A stretch of 64,000 bases of DNA from positions 1,463,501 through 1,527,500 of the forward strand of contig JAWHQI010000266.1 in NCBI GenBank assembly GCA_033032865.1, written 5' to 3'. This document shows, one piece after another, positions 45,300-56,574 of the stretch. This stretch comes from Dactylorhiza incarnata. Taxonomy: Eukaryota; Streptophyta; Magnoliopsida; Asparagales; Orchidaceae. The position numbers and the translations under genes are program-made. Every line of letters starts with the position of its first letter. The stretch's first letter is position 1. The notes beneath the pieces were generated by a model. It was not told where the DNA came from, ran no database searches, and saw nothing but the letters and a program-made list of their open reading frames with translations.

Positions 45300-47242
45300 A
45301 ATAACAAATCCTCTAAGCAATAAATCAGCAATAGTACTTATAGATAAGATAAGCAAGATAAAAGTGCAACTATAGTAAATGATATGCATGATAATGTGCA
45401 TACTCCCCCTATCTTAATGCTCCCCCTACATAAATGCAGTTTATGTGTTACTCCCCCTACATAAATGCAATTTATGTGTTACTCCCCCTAAATGATAGAT
45501 TTCATGAATTTATTCTCCCCGTAATCTTCTATATTTCTTCTATATAGATTTCTTCAATTAATCTCCCCCTTTTGGTATTATCAAAAGAAGGTGGGGTGAG
45601 GGTAGTAAGGAGGCATATCTTAGAAATGATAAAGCATGATCGAGCTTTTGTAATATATGAAATGATAAAGAGTTTAAGCATTGTATATAAGAGATTTCAA
45701 ATAAAAATAATAAGAGTTGTAAGCAAGCGGAAGATTATAGAAAACATCTTTGTGTAAGCATTAAGATCATAATTATAAATATGAGTTTAAGTTCAAAATG
45801 TAAAGATGTTGTAACCTTTTTAAATTCTCAAAGTTTTTTATAAAAATACCAAGCATGAAATGAACAAATCAAAGAGAGATTAAGCTACAATGTTACTTAA
45901 TTCTAAGTTCAAGAAATACCAACACTTTATAGAGATCGTGCTAGGTTATCTAGTGCATTTTTATATAAGGAGTAGTATAGATAAAGCATTAGAATCCAAT
46001 ACTCATGAGAAGAAGTGTTATGAAAGATAATGATGTGCACATAAGTGTATTTTGGGCAATGTTAACAATTGATTTAAATCATCAAAATACAAGACATATG
46101 TAAAGTAAAGTGCACAATAAAACACAAGTAAATTACTTTCACACACTTTTTAATGCACATAATTTTTAACAAAGTGGTGTAATAATCAAAGTTTGTACAA
46201 GACACTTTATTATTCTTTCCAAGGCGCTCAACCTCACAATGCTTATGAAGACTTATCAGGAGGTTCAAGTAGTGCTTGGTGGAGTTATATTTGTCTACAT
46301 ATATAATTTTTTGTTCACATTTGTGAGACAACATTCTCCGAATACACTTGTTTTGCAAACCAAAATTTTTAACTTAACCACTTTTCTAAATTTCATAAGT
46401 GCAATTCAAATGTAGTGTAGGCAATAAACTTATGCAAGTTTTAATTCATTGTACAAATACAATACACAAGCAAGCATTTTTAGATTTAGACACACAATTG
46501 ATTACCAAAATAAGTGAGTGAAATGTATCATTATCAATCATAAAACATTTACTCATACTTAGAGGCACGCTAAGCTTGGTTCTACACATTTTTCAATACA
46601 ATTGATGCACTTTAAGTAGATATATCAAAGCATGATAAGCAAAACAATGTTCATAGTAATTTGAAGGAATAAGTTTTAACATTGTAAATAATTCTAAATA
46701 GAATTCATACATGCTTGATATTGGCAATAAAGAACATACAGTTTTTTTGGTTTTATCATCATTTTTTTAAATCAAATAAAAACAGAAAAATCACAAAAAC
46801 ATATTTTTGTAAGTTTTGAATTTTGAATTATCTTAGTAGATTTTTCATAATATGAAGAAAAACATAAATCACAAAAACATATTTCTGTATATTTTTAATT
46901 TTGAACTTTTGTAGTTGATTTTTCATAATATGATTAAAACACAAATAACAAAAAGTATTTTTGTATTTTTGAATTTTGATCTTTTGCAGTTGATTTTTCA
47001 TATAAATAAAACAGAAATAACAAAAATCAGAAAGACAACAAATAAGTAGAAAATATGAACCAACATATTTTTATGGATTTTTAGAAATTTTAAAATTCAG
47101 AAAAATAACACACTCACGTTAGCGCCGGCGCTAGCGCGACAAACAGTACACGATTTTTTAGGAATTTTAAATTTTTGATTTTTGATATTGATTAAGTGTC
47201 ATTAAAGTAGTTCCATGCTGAAATTTCAGAATTTTTGGAGAT
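45300..47242 (-). other. CopD internal non-coding region, 3' part
   Basis: AT-rich DNA with no gene. Four more TCCCCCT runs lie between 45400 and 45580. Patches match CopB and CopC, including the CTTATGAAGACTTATCAGGAGG patch (46215-46290). A T/A-rich triplicate with ACAAAAACATATTTTTGTA lies at about 46790-47000. Confidence 0.65.
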
Positions 47243-47247
47243 CTCTA
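47243..47247. repeat. Target site duplication of Gyp2, left
   Basis: CTCTA directly before the LTR matches CTCTA at 59662-59666 directly after the other LTR. Confidence 0.8.
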
Positions 47248-47729
47248 TGTCAGTGCCAAAAATGGTACCTCCAAAATTCACACAAAGGGGAATGGGAGAA
47301 AACTGCGAAATGAAGGCTACTGAGACAGAAGATGCTGGAATAAAGAGAAACGATCACGAAATGGCGATCACGAAGAAATGAGACTGCTTACACAGGTTGT
47401 AAGCTGGAACCTCGGAGCCAAAAGTCCCTTTTCAGGTACCCCTACCCCTCTATTTATAGACGAGGGGGCTGCCCAAATGGACAGAACTGAAAACTACGGG
47501 CTGCCCGGGGTACAGGAGAGTCGGGGCTGGGAAATGGGGTACAAATAGCAAAAATAAGGAAAATGATCAGACCGCTTAAGCTGGCGGTCTCGCACTCCCC
47601 TGACCGCTTGGCACTTAGAAAATTCTGGTTGAAGAGGCTGCTAGCGATCTGGGCGGTCACCGAACCTGAGACCGCTGAGACTGAAAAATTTGACCAGCAA
47701 GAGGAGGTCGCGGGCTTTCCGGACAAACA
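47248..47729 (-). repeat. Gyp2 3' LTR
   Basis: It runs TGTCAGTGCC to CGGACAAACA on the plus strand. The U3 side (47560-47715) holds GACCGC and GCGGTC in both orientations. Confidence 0.92.
47449..47459 (-). promoter_or_regulatory. TATA box of Gyp2 3' LTR
   Basis: The minus strand reads CTATAAATAGA, as in the other two Tat LTRs here. Confidence 0.75.
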
Positions 47730-47917
47730 TAATCCCCGCACATTTTTAAGTTGCACCTGGAACTTCGAAAATGTAAGCTTTGATAGCTGAGACCGCGACC
47801 ATCATAAAGGCAGCTTGGTCTCTAAATATCGGCTGGAACCTTCATATTCCAAGACATTGAGAAATTCCAACCCTCAAGCAGTCTCTGAAAATTAGGTAGG
47901 CGCGATATCTTTCAAAG

Positions 47918-50078
47918 ATGACTATGCTTGATCTTTTAAAGGCTCTCCCGTCGAAGGCGAACTCTCCTGGGAAAAAGGAAAGTGTCAGTTCGAAAAAAGG
48001 GATGAAGGTGCCGAAGGCTTTAACAAAAACGAGCATCTCAAAGGGGACCGCCCGATCTCCATCAAAATCTGAACTTCCTGAGGGTTCAGTTGCGCCGGTC
48101 TCTGTTTTTTCCGAACCATCTAATGCTTCTTCAGACCCTGTATGGAAATTATCTGACTTTTCCATTTCCTTTGATTGTCAGAAGTCCCTGGAAGTGCTAG
48201 ATCAAACAATTTCCAAGCCACCTGAGACCGCCTCTACCGAAACCATTTTGGTCGGTCTGTGCAAAAAACAGGCCGAGGCAGAATCTTTAAGGCAAAAGAT
48301 TGCAGATCAAGTGGGACCTGCCAAGGGCAAGAAGAGGAAAAATTCAAGCCCATCCAGTTTGACTTATAAGAGAGGCAGAAGAAATGAGGAAAAAAAGACG
48401 TGATCGCCTTGGGGGCGATCACACTTCCTGAGTCTATCGATCTGGACACCGCGGAAAAATCCAAGGTGAGTGCTAAGGGAGGTCTCTTCTTCCACCCTGC
48501 GATCTCAACTTTATGAAGAGAGGATGATTCTGGATTAATCGCCTATCTTGATGAGGTTTCTTCTAATAATTCATCTTTTTCATCGTTGCAGGTGTTGGAT
48601 CCCCTTGAGGCTTCAGCTCTCAGAAATGTCGTTGTTGAGAAGGAGATCGCGGACAGGGAGAAAGAGATCGCTGATGCAACGATCAAGGCAAAGGAGGAGG
48701 AAGAGAAAAAGAAGGAAACAGAAGAGATGATGAAGAAGAAGAAAGAGAAAGAGGCAGAGGAGCAGAGGGAAAAGGAAGAGAAAGAGAAGAAGGAGAAAGA
48801 AGAAAAAGATAAGAAAGAAAAGAGGGAGAAGAAGAAGAAGAAAAAGAGAGAGGATGAGGAGAAGAAGGACAGGGAGAAAAAAGAAAGAGAAGAAGAAAAG
48901 AAGAGAGAGGCGGCTAAGACCGTTGAGGAGAAGGAGAAAGAGGCGGTCAGGGTCACTGAGGAGAAGGCAGCTCTGATCGCTGGGGAGGAGAAGAGGAAAG
49001 AGACGGTCTCGCAGACCGCTGAGAAGAGAAGAACCGAAGAGGAGATCGCTAAGAAACTACAGATTATAAAGGGGAAAGCTGATCTTTCTAGCGATCTCCC
49101 TGGCGATTCTTCTCAGGAAAACCGTCTGGGCAAGGCTGCAACAGATCGTGTGGCGGCGGTCTCATCTTTACGGGCTGATAAGGGTGAGAAGACTCTCCAC
49201 TCGATTGAATTCCTTTCATTACCTGTGGTTCGACCTGTCTCCTTGGAAAGAAAATGCGAGATCATCCTTATTGAGACCGATGATATTCTTTTGAGTAACG
49301 AAGAGTTAAAAAGAATAAGAAAAGAGGGAGAAAGATCGTAAAAAAGAGAATTGGAAAGAATGGTTCTAGAGCGTTTAAGGGGATCCGATCGCCTTTCACT
49401 GACCGCAGATCCCGCGGTCACTAAAGATGTCGGAAGAGCTTTACGTGATTGCGGTCTCAACTTCTTTCCAAGTACTCTTTCTGCTTATTAAAAGAATTTA
49501 TTCGATCGTTTATTAATGATTGAAGTAACCCATTTCTTGTGACCGCAGATGATGATAACGCTGAGATCGAGGAGGGAGAACTTCAACGCATAACGACCTC
49601 TCCCCATCTTGCCAGCATTCTCAATCCAATGTTCGACGATGTTCGTTCCATGCTGATGAGAGAGCGAACTCAGAACGATCAGATTCGCGATCTTGAAGAG
49701 AAACTGCGCTCTAATGAGAAGAGGATTCGAGAGGAATGCGATCTAAAGATTGCAAAGATCGCGCGAGCTCTCAAGAAGGCTGAAAAGGATGCCGAGTATT
49801 ACAAGGGGAAGGCTACGGCGCTATCTGCGGAGAATGAGAGGCTGAGGGGCGGTCATGCAAAGATGCTGATGAGACCGGGTACCTCCAGCGATCGTCCAGC
49901 GGAGAGACCGCAGCCTGAAATTATGCTGATCCCCATGGAGAAGGTAGATAAGGAAATGTCAAAGAATCACCGAGCTGCAATGCTGGCTAATCATAGTTTA
50001 GTATCAGTAATGTCTGCAGTGAACGATATGCAGGATGTCGCGGCTCATGTAGGGAGAAATAGGCCTTTAAGGAAATGA
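47918..50078 (+). pseudogene. Gyp2 antisense gene A, three exons, two lesions
   Basis: Exons inferred from splice signals and frame are 47918-48465, 48592-49471 and 49549-50078. Donors are AAG|GTGAGT and CAA|GTACTC, and both acceptors end in GCAG. The product begins with a Lys/Ser/Pro-rich part. A 100-residue Lys/Glu coil (48640-48950) and a C-terminal coiled coil (RTQNDQIRDLEEKL, ALKKAEKDAEYYKGKA) follow. A one-base change in an A-run near 48390 and a TAA at 49339-49341 break the frame. The coil-rich product resembles the C-terminal halves of plant 'gypsy type transposon' proteins, but I do not recognise a catalytic domain. Expression from the plus strand would be antisense to the element RNA. 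Confidence 0.65.
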
Positions 50079-50088
50079 TCATTAATTT

Positions 50089-50104
50089 GAGACCGAGCGG
50101 TCTC
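50089..50104. other. 16-bp palindrome after antisense gene A
   Basis: GAGACCGAGCGGTCTC pairs 7 bp on each side of a two-base centre, 10 bp after the gene A stop. The identical 16-mer follows gene B at 52185-52200. Confidence 0.85.
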
Positions 50105-50378
50105 TGGATTCAAACAATTTGTCTTGTAATATTTTTACTGTTAATGTTCCATATATTTTTGTGGTTCCTTTTAATTCCATTTTGTGCGGTCCTGTTTTCT
50201 GTGATTTCGATCTCTTTATGCCTGGATTGCCTGTATTATTACTGCTGTGTATGTGTTTTATTGATTGAGACCGCCAATGCAACATACTTTCGCGCAGCCT
50301 TGCATAGGTCGAGTGATCTGAGCAATTTTTGCTGGGCGGTCTGCAAAAGATAATGATTACGAAAAGACCCTTCGACTT

Positions 50379-50389
50379 CTATAAATAGC
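50379..50389 (+). promoter_or_regulatory. TATA box of antisense gene B (Gyp2)
   Basis: CTATAAATAGC lies 34 bp before the ATG at 50423. The preceding 120 bp contain GAGACCGCC and GGGCGGTCTGC, the same words found upstream of the LTR TATA box. This would give a very short leader. Confidence 0.65.
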
Positions 50390-50422
50390 TGCCTTCATAA
50401 CCGTTGTTTTATGCTTTCTTGA

Positions 50423-52156
50423 ATGCGCTCTATGCACCGATCTCAGCGATCGCTTAAAATGGTGTCCGCTCGTGCTTCTTCTGCTAACATCTTCCTGAAT
50501 GCCGATCACAAGCAGGGCCGCTTATCAAAGGATGAATATATTGAGTTTATAAAAAGGTATATGATTCAGACTCAGGTAGTTGTGAGACCGCCAGCTGAAC
50601 TAGAAAGGTTGAATTTTGGAGAAGAAAAGAAATTTGTCATCCCCATCGATCACTTCGATCATGGGCTGAGGATTCCTCTTCCTTGGGAATGGTTAGAGAT
50701 TTTGGAGTATTATGGCTTGGTGCTCGCCCAGCTGCCCCCGAACTCGATCGGTCTGTTCAACGTCTTCATCAATTACTTGAGGTCGGAGAGGATAAGTTTT
50801 ACGATGAATCTGTTCCGCGCAACCTTTACCGCAAAGATTCTGAAAGAAGGCAAGAAGAAGGAGGAGTTTAAAGGGCTGATGTATTTTTCAGCAGAAGGAA
50901 TAAAGATCCTCAATCTTCCCAACAAAATCTCTTTCTGGACAGAGAGATTTCTTGTATTTGAAGGTGATCTTGGCGGTCTCAAGAGCTTGCCATCTCCGCG
51001 ACCTGACAATGTCTTTAAGAAGATAAAAGCGGTCTCAACTGAGGAGCTGAAGATTTTGGGCTTCTTGGCGGGCAAGAGGATCGACCTCATTCACTATCTA
51101 GCGATCTGGCCCGAGATCGCTGAGGTCACCCCAGCTGAGAGTAAGCCTTCTTTGCGGTCTCGAGTAGATTCTTTTTCATGTCTTGCATCTTTTTTCTAAC
51201 TTTTTCCTTTTTACCAACGTTTAGCGACCTTTGCGGTCCCTGAGAAAGATCCCATCTCCCCAGCAACGGAAGTTCTTACTCAATGGGAGAGGAGGCTGAA
51301 TCGCGAGGCTGACGTGTTCAGCACCACCGCTGAGACCGCTGAGCGAGATTTTCCTTTGGTCGGTTTCAAAAGAAGAATGAAGGACATCAAAGGAAAACCC
51401 CTCCTCAAATGGGCGGCAAAAGGCAAATCTGTGAAGGTGTCCACTGATCTACCCCTGTGGAGTGGGAAGGTGACCCGTCACGCCTACGCGGTCACTTCGG
51501 CTTTATACGGGAGAAAGAATACGAACGAAATATTGAGAATCGAGACCGAAGAGCTCCCCGATCTCTGTGCCCAAGTGACCGCTAGAAGCACCATCCTAAA
51601 CCATCATATGGGGCGATCTCTTCGCAGCGCTCTGGATGAAATAACTGCTTTGCAAGAAGAAAGAAAGGTGAGAATCTTACCTATATTTTATGAATGCATT
51701 ACTTGTGATCGCGCGGTCTAATATATTTTCTTTTGGCAGCAATTTGAAAAGGCAGCCTATGACCCTGAAAATCCAGCTTTTCAAAGGGCTATGATGCACC
51801 ATATAAAAGAGACCGCTGACCAGATGCTGGATGAGGTTCGCAACCGCGGTGGATTTACTGAAGAATTCAAAGATATATCATTTGCCGATCTCTTCCCTGA
51901 TGCGGCACAGAGAATTGAAGAACAATCTATGACTACTGAAGAGACCGCGGATGTTGTCGATGAGACCGCAGGTCAAGATGAAGATGTTGTGATCGAAGAT
52001 GAAGAAAGTGGAAGCCGCTATACCCTGGGCCTGGATTCCAGTTCGAGTTCAAGTTCTGGATCTAGAATTCCAGGGAATAGCTTAGAAGAATCTTCCGCAG
52101 AAACTGGTTCTTCTCCCTCGAGCGAGCGGTCTTCTAAGAGATCAAATAGAGGATAA
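50423..52156 (+). CDS. Gyp2 antisense gene B, intact, three exons
   Basis: Exons 50423-51140, 51225-51667 and 51740-52156 join in frame to give about 525 codons with no stop. Introns of 84 and 72 bp have GT donors (GAGA|GTAAGC, AAAG|GTGAGA) and AG acceptors after pyrimidine tracts. Residues about 60-240 carry the conserved block of the plant 'putative gypsy type transposon' family (PF04195-like), with FDHGLRIPLPWEWLEILEYY and AQLPPNSIGLFNVFINYL. The middle has WGR-like basic parts, and the C-terminus is acidic and Ser-rich (SSSSSSGS). No catalytic motif is recognised. Antisense genes are known in Tat elements, but their role is not. It stays open although gag-pol of the same copy is dead. The first in-frame ATG is used, and ATGs at codons 4 and 13 are alternatives. 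Confidence 0.8.
51141..51224 (+). other. Intron 1 of antisense gene B (Gyp2)
   Basis: GTAAGC donor, T-rich tract and TTTAG acceptor. Removal keeps the frame in phase 1. Gyp1 has the equivalent intron at 368-448. Confidence 0.75.
51668..51739 (+). other. Intron 2 of antisense gene B (Gyp2)
   Basis: GTGAGA donor and TTTTGGCAG acceptor. Removal keeps the frame in phase 0. Gyp1 has the equivalent intron at 904-980. Confidence 0.75.
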
Positions 52157-52184
52157 ATTGTAATGTTTTCCTTTCCCTTTTTTG

Positions 52185-52200
52185 GAGACCGAGCGGTCTC
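52185..52200. other. 16-bp palindrome after antisense gene B
   Basis: Identical to 50089-50104, GAGACCGAGCGGTCTC, 28 bp after the gene B stop. As RNA it would form a 7-bp hairpin. Confidence 0.85.
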
Positions 52201-53634
52201 GTTGTAATAGACATTTCAGAATATATATGAAAGTTGAATTTCTGTTAGATTCTAAGTGTGAATTTGTTTTTGATACATATATTTATTTGTTCTTCCGAGT
52301 TAGAATCGGCATTCGATCTCAATGCCTTAGGTTTATTATATGGTTTTCTTTCACAATTAAAGAACTTCAGGTGACGATCTCTTGGAAAAGACACAAGATT
52401 TTGAAGGAAGGCTGAAACTTTATATAAACAAGACTACTTTGCGATCTCGAGATAATCAGATCGTTAAAAAAGAAATTCAGCAATTCAACTTTGATCAGAA
52501 AATATCCAACTTATCCATGCGGTCTCAGATTACACAGGTCGCAATACAAGGAAACTATAACTTGCAAGATGATTTGAACTCATCGAACTCTGGATGATCG
52601 GCGCCCAAATGACTTTCATGAAACCTGTTTAACGACCTTTTGATAGCCAACATCATTACTTAAAAAGGAAAATAGTTTCTTCCCATGAATTCCAGTTCAG
52701 CGATCATATTATATACAGACCGCCATCTTGAAGAAAACTCAATTTTCATTTGGTGAGGAATATAAAACCATGATCATTTGAATAACAGATAACATCGGGA
52801 TCTCGATCTTATCAAGACCGGGCCGACCTTTATCAAGCTGGCATAAGAGATTCCTGAATAGCGACCTCAATTGTCCTGAAAAAATTATGCCTGGTGATCA
52901 TAAATGACTCAGATCGCTCTTTGGAGAAATAGGAAAAGAGAACATGCGGTCTCATAAATTGCTGACCGCCCGATCCCAGTTCAAAGGAATCTCAAAAATA
53001 AGATCCGTAGGGATGGTGTGGTCATGCCGCGGAGGCTATACCGACATTGCTTTTTCCTTAAAGGATTACCGAGTTTGTTGCAAACTGGCCAATTTGAGGT
53101 TCAGGCGACGATCATAGATGTTTCTGGCCGTCCCCTTACCTAACCACGCTTCAACGAGTATTCGAGAGTTACAGACCAAAATGATCAGTAGGGCAGGTGT
53201 GGTCATGTCGCTGAGACTACACCGACATTGCTTTCCCTGAAAGATCATTAAGATTGTAACAATGTCCTTCTCAATGCATGATAGAGCTGAGCCAGCCACC
53301 TAGACCTCCTTGTTATGCTGAGGTGTGCTAGATGTCAGCAAGGACCCGGTATCCTAAACTTCCACCGCTCGAGCTTGGCGAGCTACTGCTACACAGATTC
53401 GAAATCTCCCCGACATCTGTGGTCTTGGCAGAATTACACGTCGAGCTAACAAGTCGAGGGGGAAAATAGTAGGATCCGTCGATGTCTCACTTGACAGGTT
53501 TTTGGCTTTTCAAAAAACAACTTATTTTTAAGACTTATCATCCATCACTTGCAATGCAGATGTTTTGATAATACCTGTGTGATGTTTGAGAGAAGAAAAG
53601 TGAGAAAAAGAATGAGTGGATTAGATACGAACAC
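52201..53634. other. Gyp2 spacer between antisense genes and pol
   Basis: No convincing gene. The first 800 bp match Gyp1 1460-2390 only loosely and are rich in GCGATC/GACCGC words. From about 52990 the match improves to about 85%. Two spaced copies of the GGTGTGGTCATG motif lie at 52996-53054 and 53177-53238. Confidence 0.6.
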
Positions 53635-55675
53635 TTAAGAAAAGAAGAGCTTGAGATCATCTCCGCTCCATGAATGAGGCAATTCTTCTCCTTCGTAAGT
53701 TTGGAGATGGTAAGCACAATTTTTAAGCACACTCTTTACCACGAACGGCCCCGCACAGTTTGGGTTAAGTTTTCCAACTGAACCGGCTCTTGCTGCCGTA
53801 TCTACTTTCTTCAGGACTAGATCCCCAGCAGCGAATTCTTTGGTTCTTACATTTTTATTGAATAGCCTCGCCATTCTTCTTTTCACCTCTTCTTGTCTGA
53901 TGATAGCCGTATCTCTCAACTCCTCAATTAAATCAAGGCTACATTTTAGCTACTCATCATTTCCTTCCATCCAATCAATTTGATTTTGTTGTGACAATAA
54001 TACCCTTGGGCTCTTTACTTCAAATTCCACCGGAATAAGAGCTTCGGAACCGTGTGACAATTTGAATGGAGTCTCTCCAGTAGCAGAACTTGGAGTTGTC
54101 CTCAAGGCCCATAAGACGGAGGGTAATTGTTCTGCCCAGTTGCCCCTGACATTTTCTACTTTCTTTTTCAAGAGATTTACGATGAGTTTGTTGGCGGCCT
54201 CTACCTGCCCATTGCTTCTAGGATGATGCACAGAAGCGAAACGTAGCTCAATGCCAATTTGCTTACAGAAATTAACAAGAGTTGAAATATTGAATTGAGA
54301 ACCATTATCCGTGATGATTGCCATTGGAATTCCGTGCCGACATACTATCTCCCCCCAAATAAAATTTTTCACAGCTTGAGTCGTAATTTTGGCCAATGCT
54401 TTTGCTTCTATCCATTTGCTGAAATAGTCAATCATGACTATAATATATCGACGCTGCCCACTTGCCATAGGGAAAGGCCCAATCAAATCCATTCCCCAAA
54501 CTGCAAACGGCCATGGAGTTGCTATCGACTTGAGTTGTTGAGCCGGCTGATTTTTGAGAGGAGCAAACTTCTGGCACTTTACACATTTCTTAGCAAATTT
54601 TTCCGCATCTTTCCTCATTTGAGGCCAAAAATAGCCTTGCCTCAGAATTCTTTTCTCCAAAGTTCTATCCCCAGAGTGACTTCCACATTCTCCAGAATGG
54701 ACCTCCTGAAGGACCGCTGGAATCTCTTCCTCCGAAACACACCGTGCTAATGGTGAAAGGAAAGTTCTTCTATAGAGCACTCCTGCAACAAGATAATAGT
54801 TAGCCGTTTTCGTTTAAACCTTTTCCTATCCTTTATTGATGAGTGGAGCTCTCCAGTTGAAAGATATAGAACAAATGGATCCATCCAAGACGGATGTTGA
54901 TCAATCTCCATGACCTTTCCTTGTTCAATTGCTGCGCGAAACAATTCCGAAGTTGTTCCTCCCGAGAGAAGTCCAAATTTTGCCAACTCATCTGCTTCTA
55001 CATTCTTACCCCTTGGAATATGGTCGATGGTGAAGCTTTTGAACTTCCCTACCTCGATTTTTACCAGAGTTAGATATCGCTTTAAAATACTATCTCTAGT
55101 TTCGAAAGTTCCATTTACTTGAGAAGCCATCACCAAAGAATATGTGAAGACTTTGACATCATCAATCCCCAGCTCTCTAGCAAACTTAAGACCGGCTAGC
55201 AAAGCCTCATATTCTGTCTGATTATTTGTTACTTGAAAGTAGAACTTCAGCGCCTGATCCAGTCTTACTCCATTTGGGTTGATTAAGACAACTCCTGCTC
55301 TGGAAGAATTTTTTCCTGAGGCTCCATCCACGAAGATTTTCCAGGCAAGGGGCACTCCGACCCCCTTCTGAGATTCAACTTCTTTGGCATCCACCATGAA
55401 GTCTGCTAAAACTTGAGCTTTGATTGCTACCCTTGGAACATAAGATATGTCAAATTCGCTGAGCTTTATTGCCCATTTTGCCAGCCTCCCTGAATGTTCT
55501 GGTTTTTCCAAGACACTCTTCAATGGAAGATCAGTAGCGACCAGAATTGAATGAGCTTGAAAATATGGTCTTAATCTTCTTGCTGAAGTCACGAGCATTA
55601 GGGCCAACTTTTCGAGAATAGGATAGCGAGTCTCTGCATTCTTCAGGATTCGGCTCACGTAATAGACTGGGAATT
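53635..55675 (-). pseudogene. pol: Gyp2 pol 3' part: RNase H, second RNase H, integrase
   Basis: The domains and motifs match those of Gyp1: second RNase H with FVDGASG, NNQTEYEALLAGL and EADELA, then integrase with an HHCC region, GMDLIGPF, TDNGSQF and GQVEAANK. Damage is visible. Within the second RNase H the catalytic FTDSLV has become FTYSLV. A one-base loss near 54810 shifts the frame before integrase. A stop lies near 53949. The integrase core itself is open for 276 codons (54780-53950). The protein is about 95% identical to Gyp1 over 163 integrase residues. Confidence 0.92.
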
Positions 55676-56574
55676 GAAGCATCATCACATTCCTTCGTCC
55701 ACTCGAACCTAGTCCCTCCCCGGAGGGTCTTAAAGAAAGGTGCACTCTTATCCCCTGAGCGGGAGATGAAGCGACTTAAGCCTGCCATCCTCCCTCCTAG
55801 ATGCTGAATTTCTTTGGGGGACTTGGGAGGTGGCATTTCCAGAATAGCTTTTACTTTGTCAGGATTGGGTTCCAGCCCTTCTGGAGTAAGGAGGTGACCC
55901 AGAAATTTTCCTTTACTTGCCCCGAAGACACACTTCAATGGATTCAACCTCATATTAAAAGTTCGAAGTGTTGCAAAAGTTTGCGAGAGGTCTCTAAGAT
56001 GAGAAGAGAATAATTTGCTTTTTACCAAGAGATCATAAACATACACCTCAAGATTTCTTCATTTTTTACTCCTGAAAACTGTATCCATCATTTTCTGATA
56101 GGTTGCTCCAGCATTTTTTAGCCCGAAAGGCATTACGAGATAACATAAGCAACCGTCATTTGTGATAAATGAAGTATGAGGTATGTCTGGTTTATGCATT
56201 CTGATTTGATGATAACCTGAAAAAACATCTAAAAAACTCATAAAAGAATAACCTACCGCAGAATCTACTAATGAATCTATCCGAGGCAAGGGGTAGCAAT
56301 CCTTGGGGCAAGCTTTATTGATTTTGGTAAAGTCGACACACATCCTCCATTTTCCACCTGACTTCTTTACAATTACAACGTTTGACACCCATTCTGGGTA
56401 CTGGATTGGTTGGATGAACTTTGCCTTCAGGAGCTTCTCTACCTCTTCACGGATAGGCTGTGCTAGAGTAGTTACAACAGACCTCTTCTTCTGCTGGATC
56501 GGAATGAAGTTTGGGTCGATATTGAGATGGTGGCAAGCAACATCCGGGTCCACTCCAAGCATGTCATCTGCCAA
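55676..56574 (-). pseudogene. pol: Gyp2 reverse transcriptase, dead
   Basis: RT motifs WRMCVDFTKINKACPKD, MSFLDVFSGYHQI and LVMPFGLKNA are present. A stop (TGA, 56059-56061) replaces a Gly codon of Gyp1 just before the catalytic box, and that box reads YVYD instead of YVDD because codon 56035-56037 is Tyr. About 130 bp between RT and RNase H are missing at a junction near 55676, compared with Gyp1 5041-5175. Any one of these would end RT activity. Confidence 0.93.

Noticed and set aside
48543..48956. Minus-strand frame of Ser/Phe repeats
   Set aside because: It is the complement of the Lys/Glu coil of antisense gene A.
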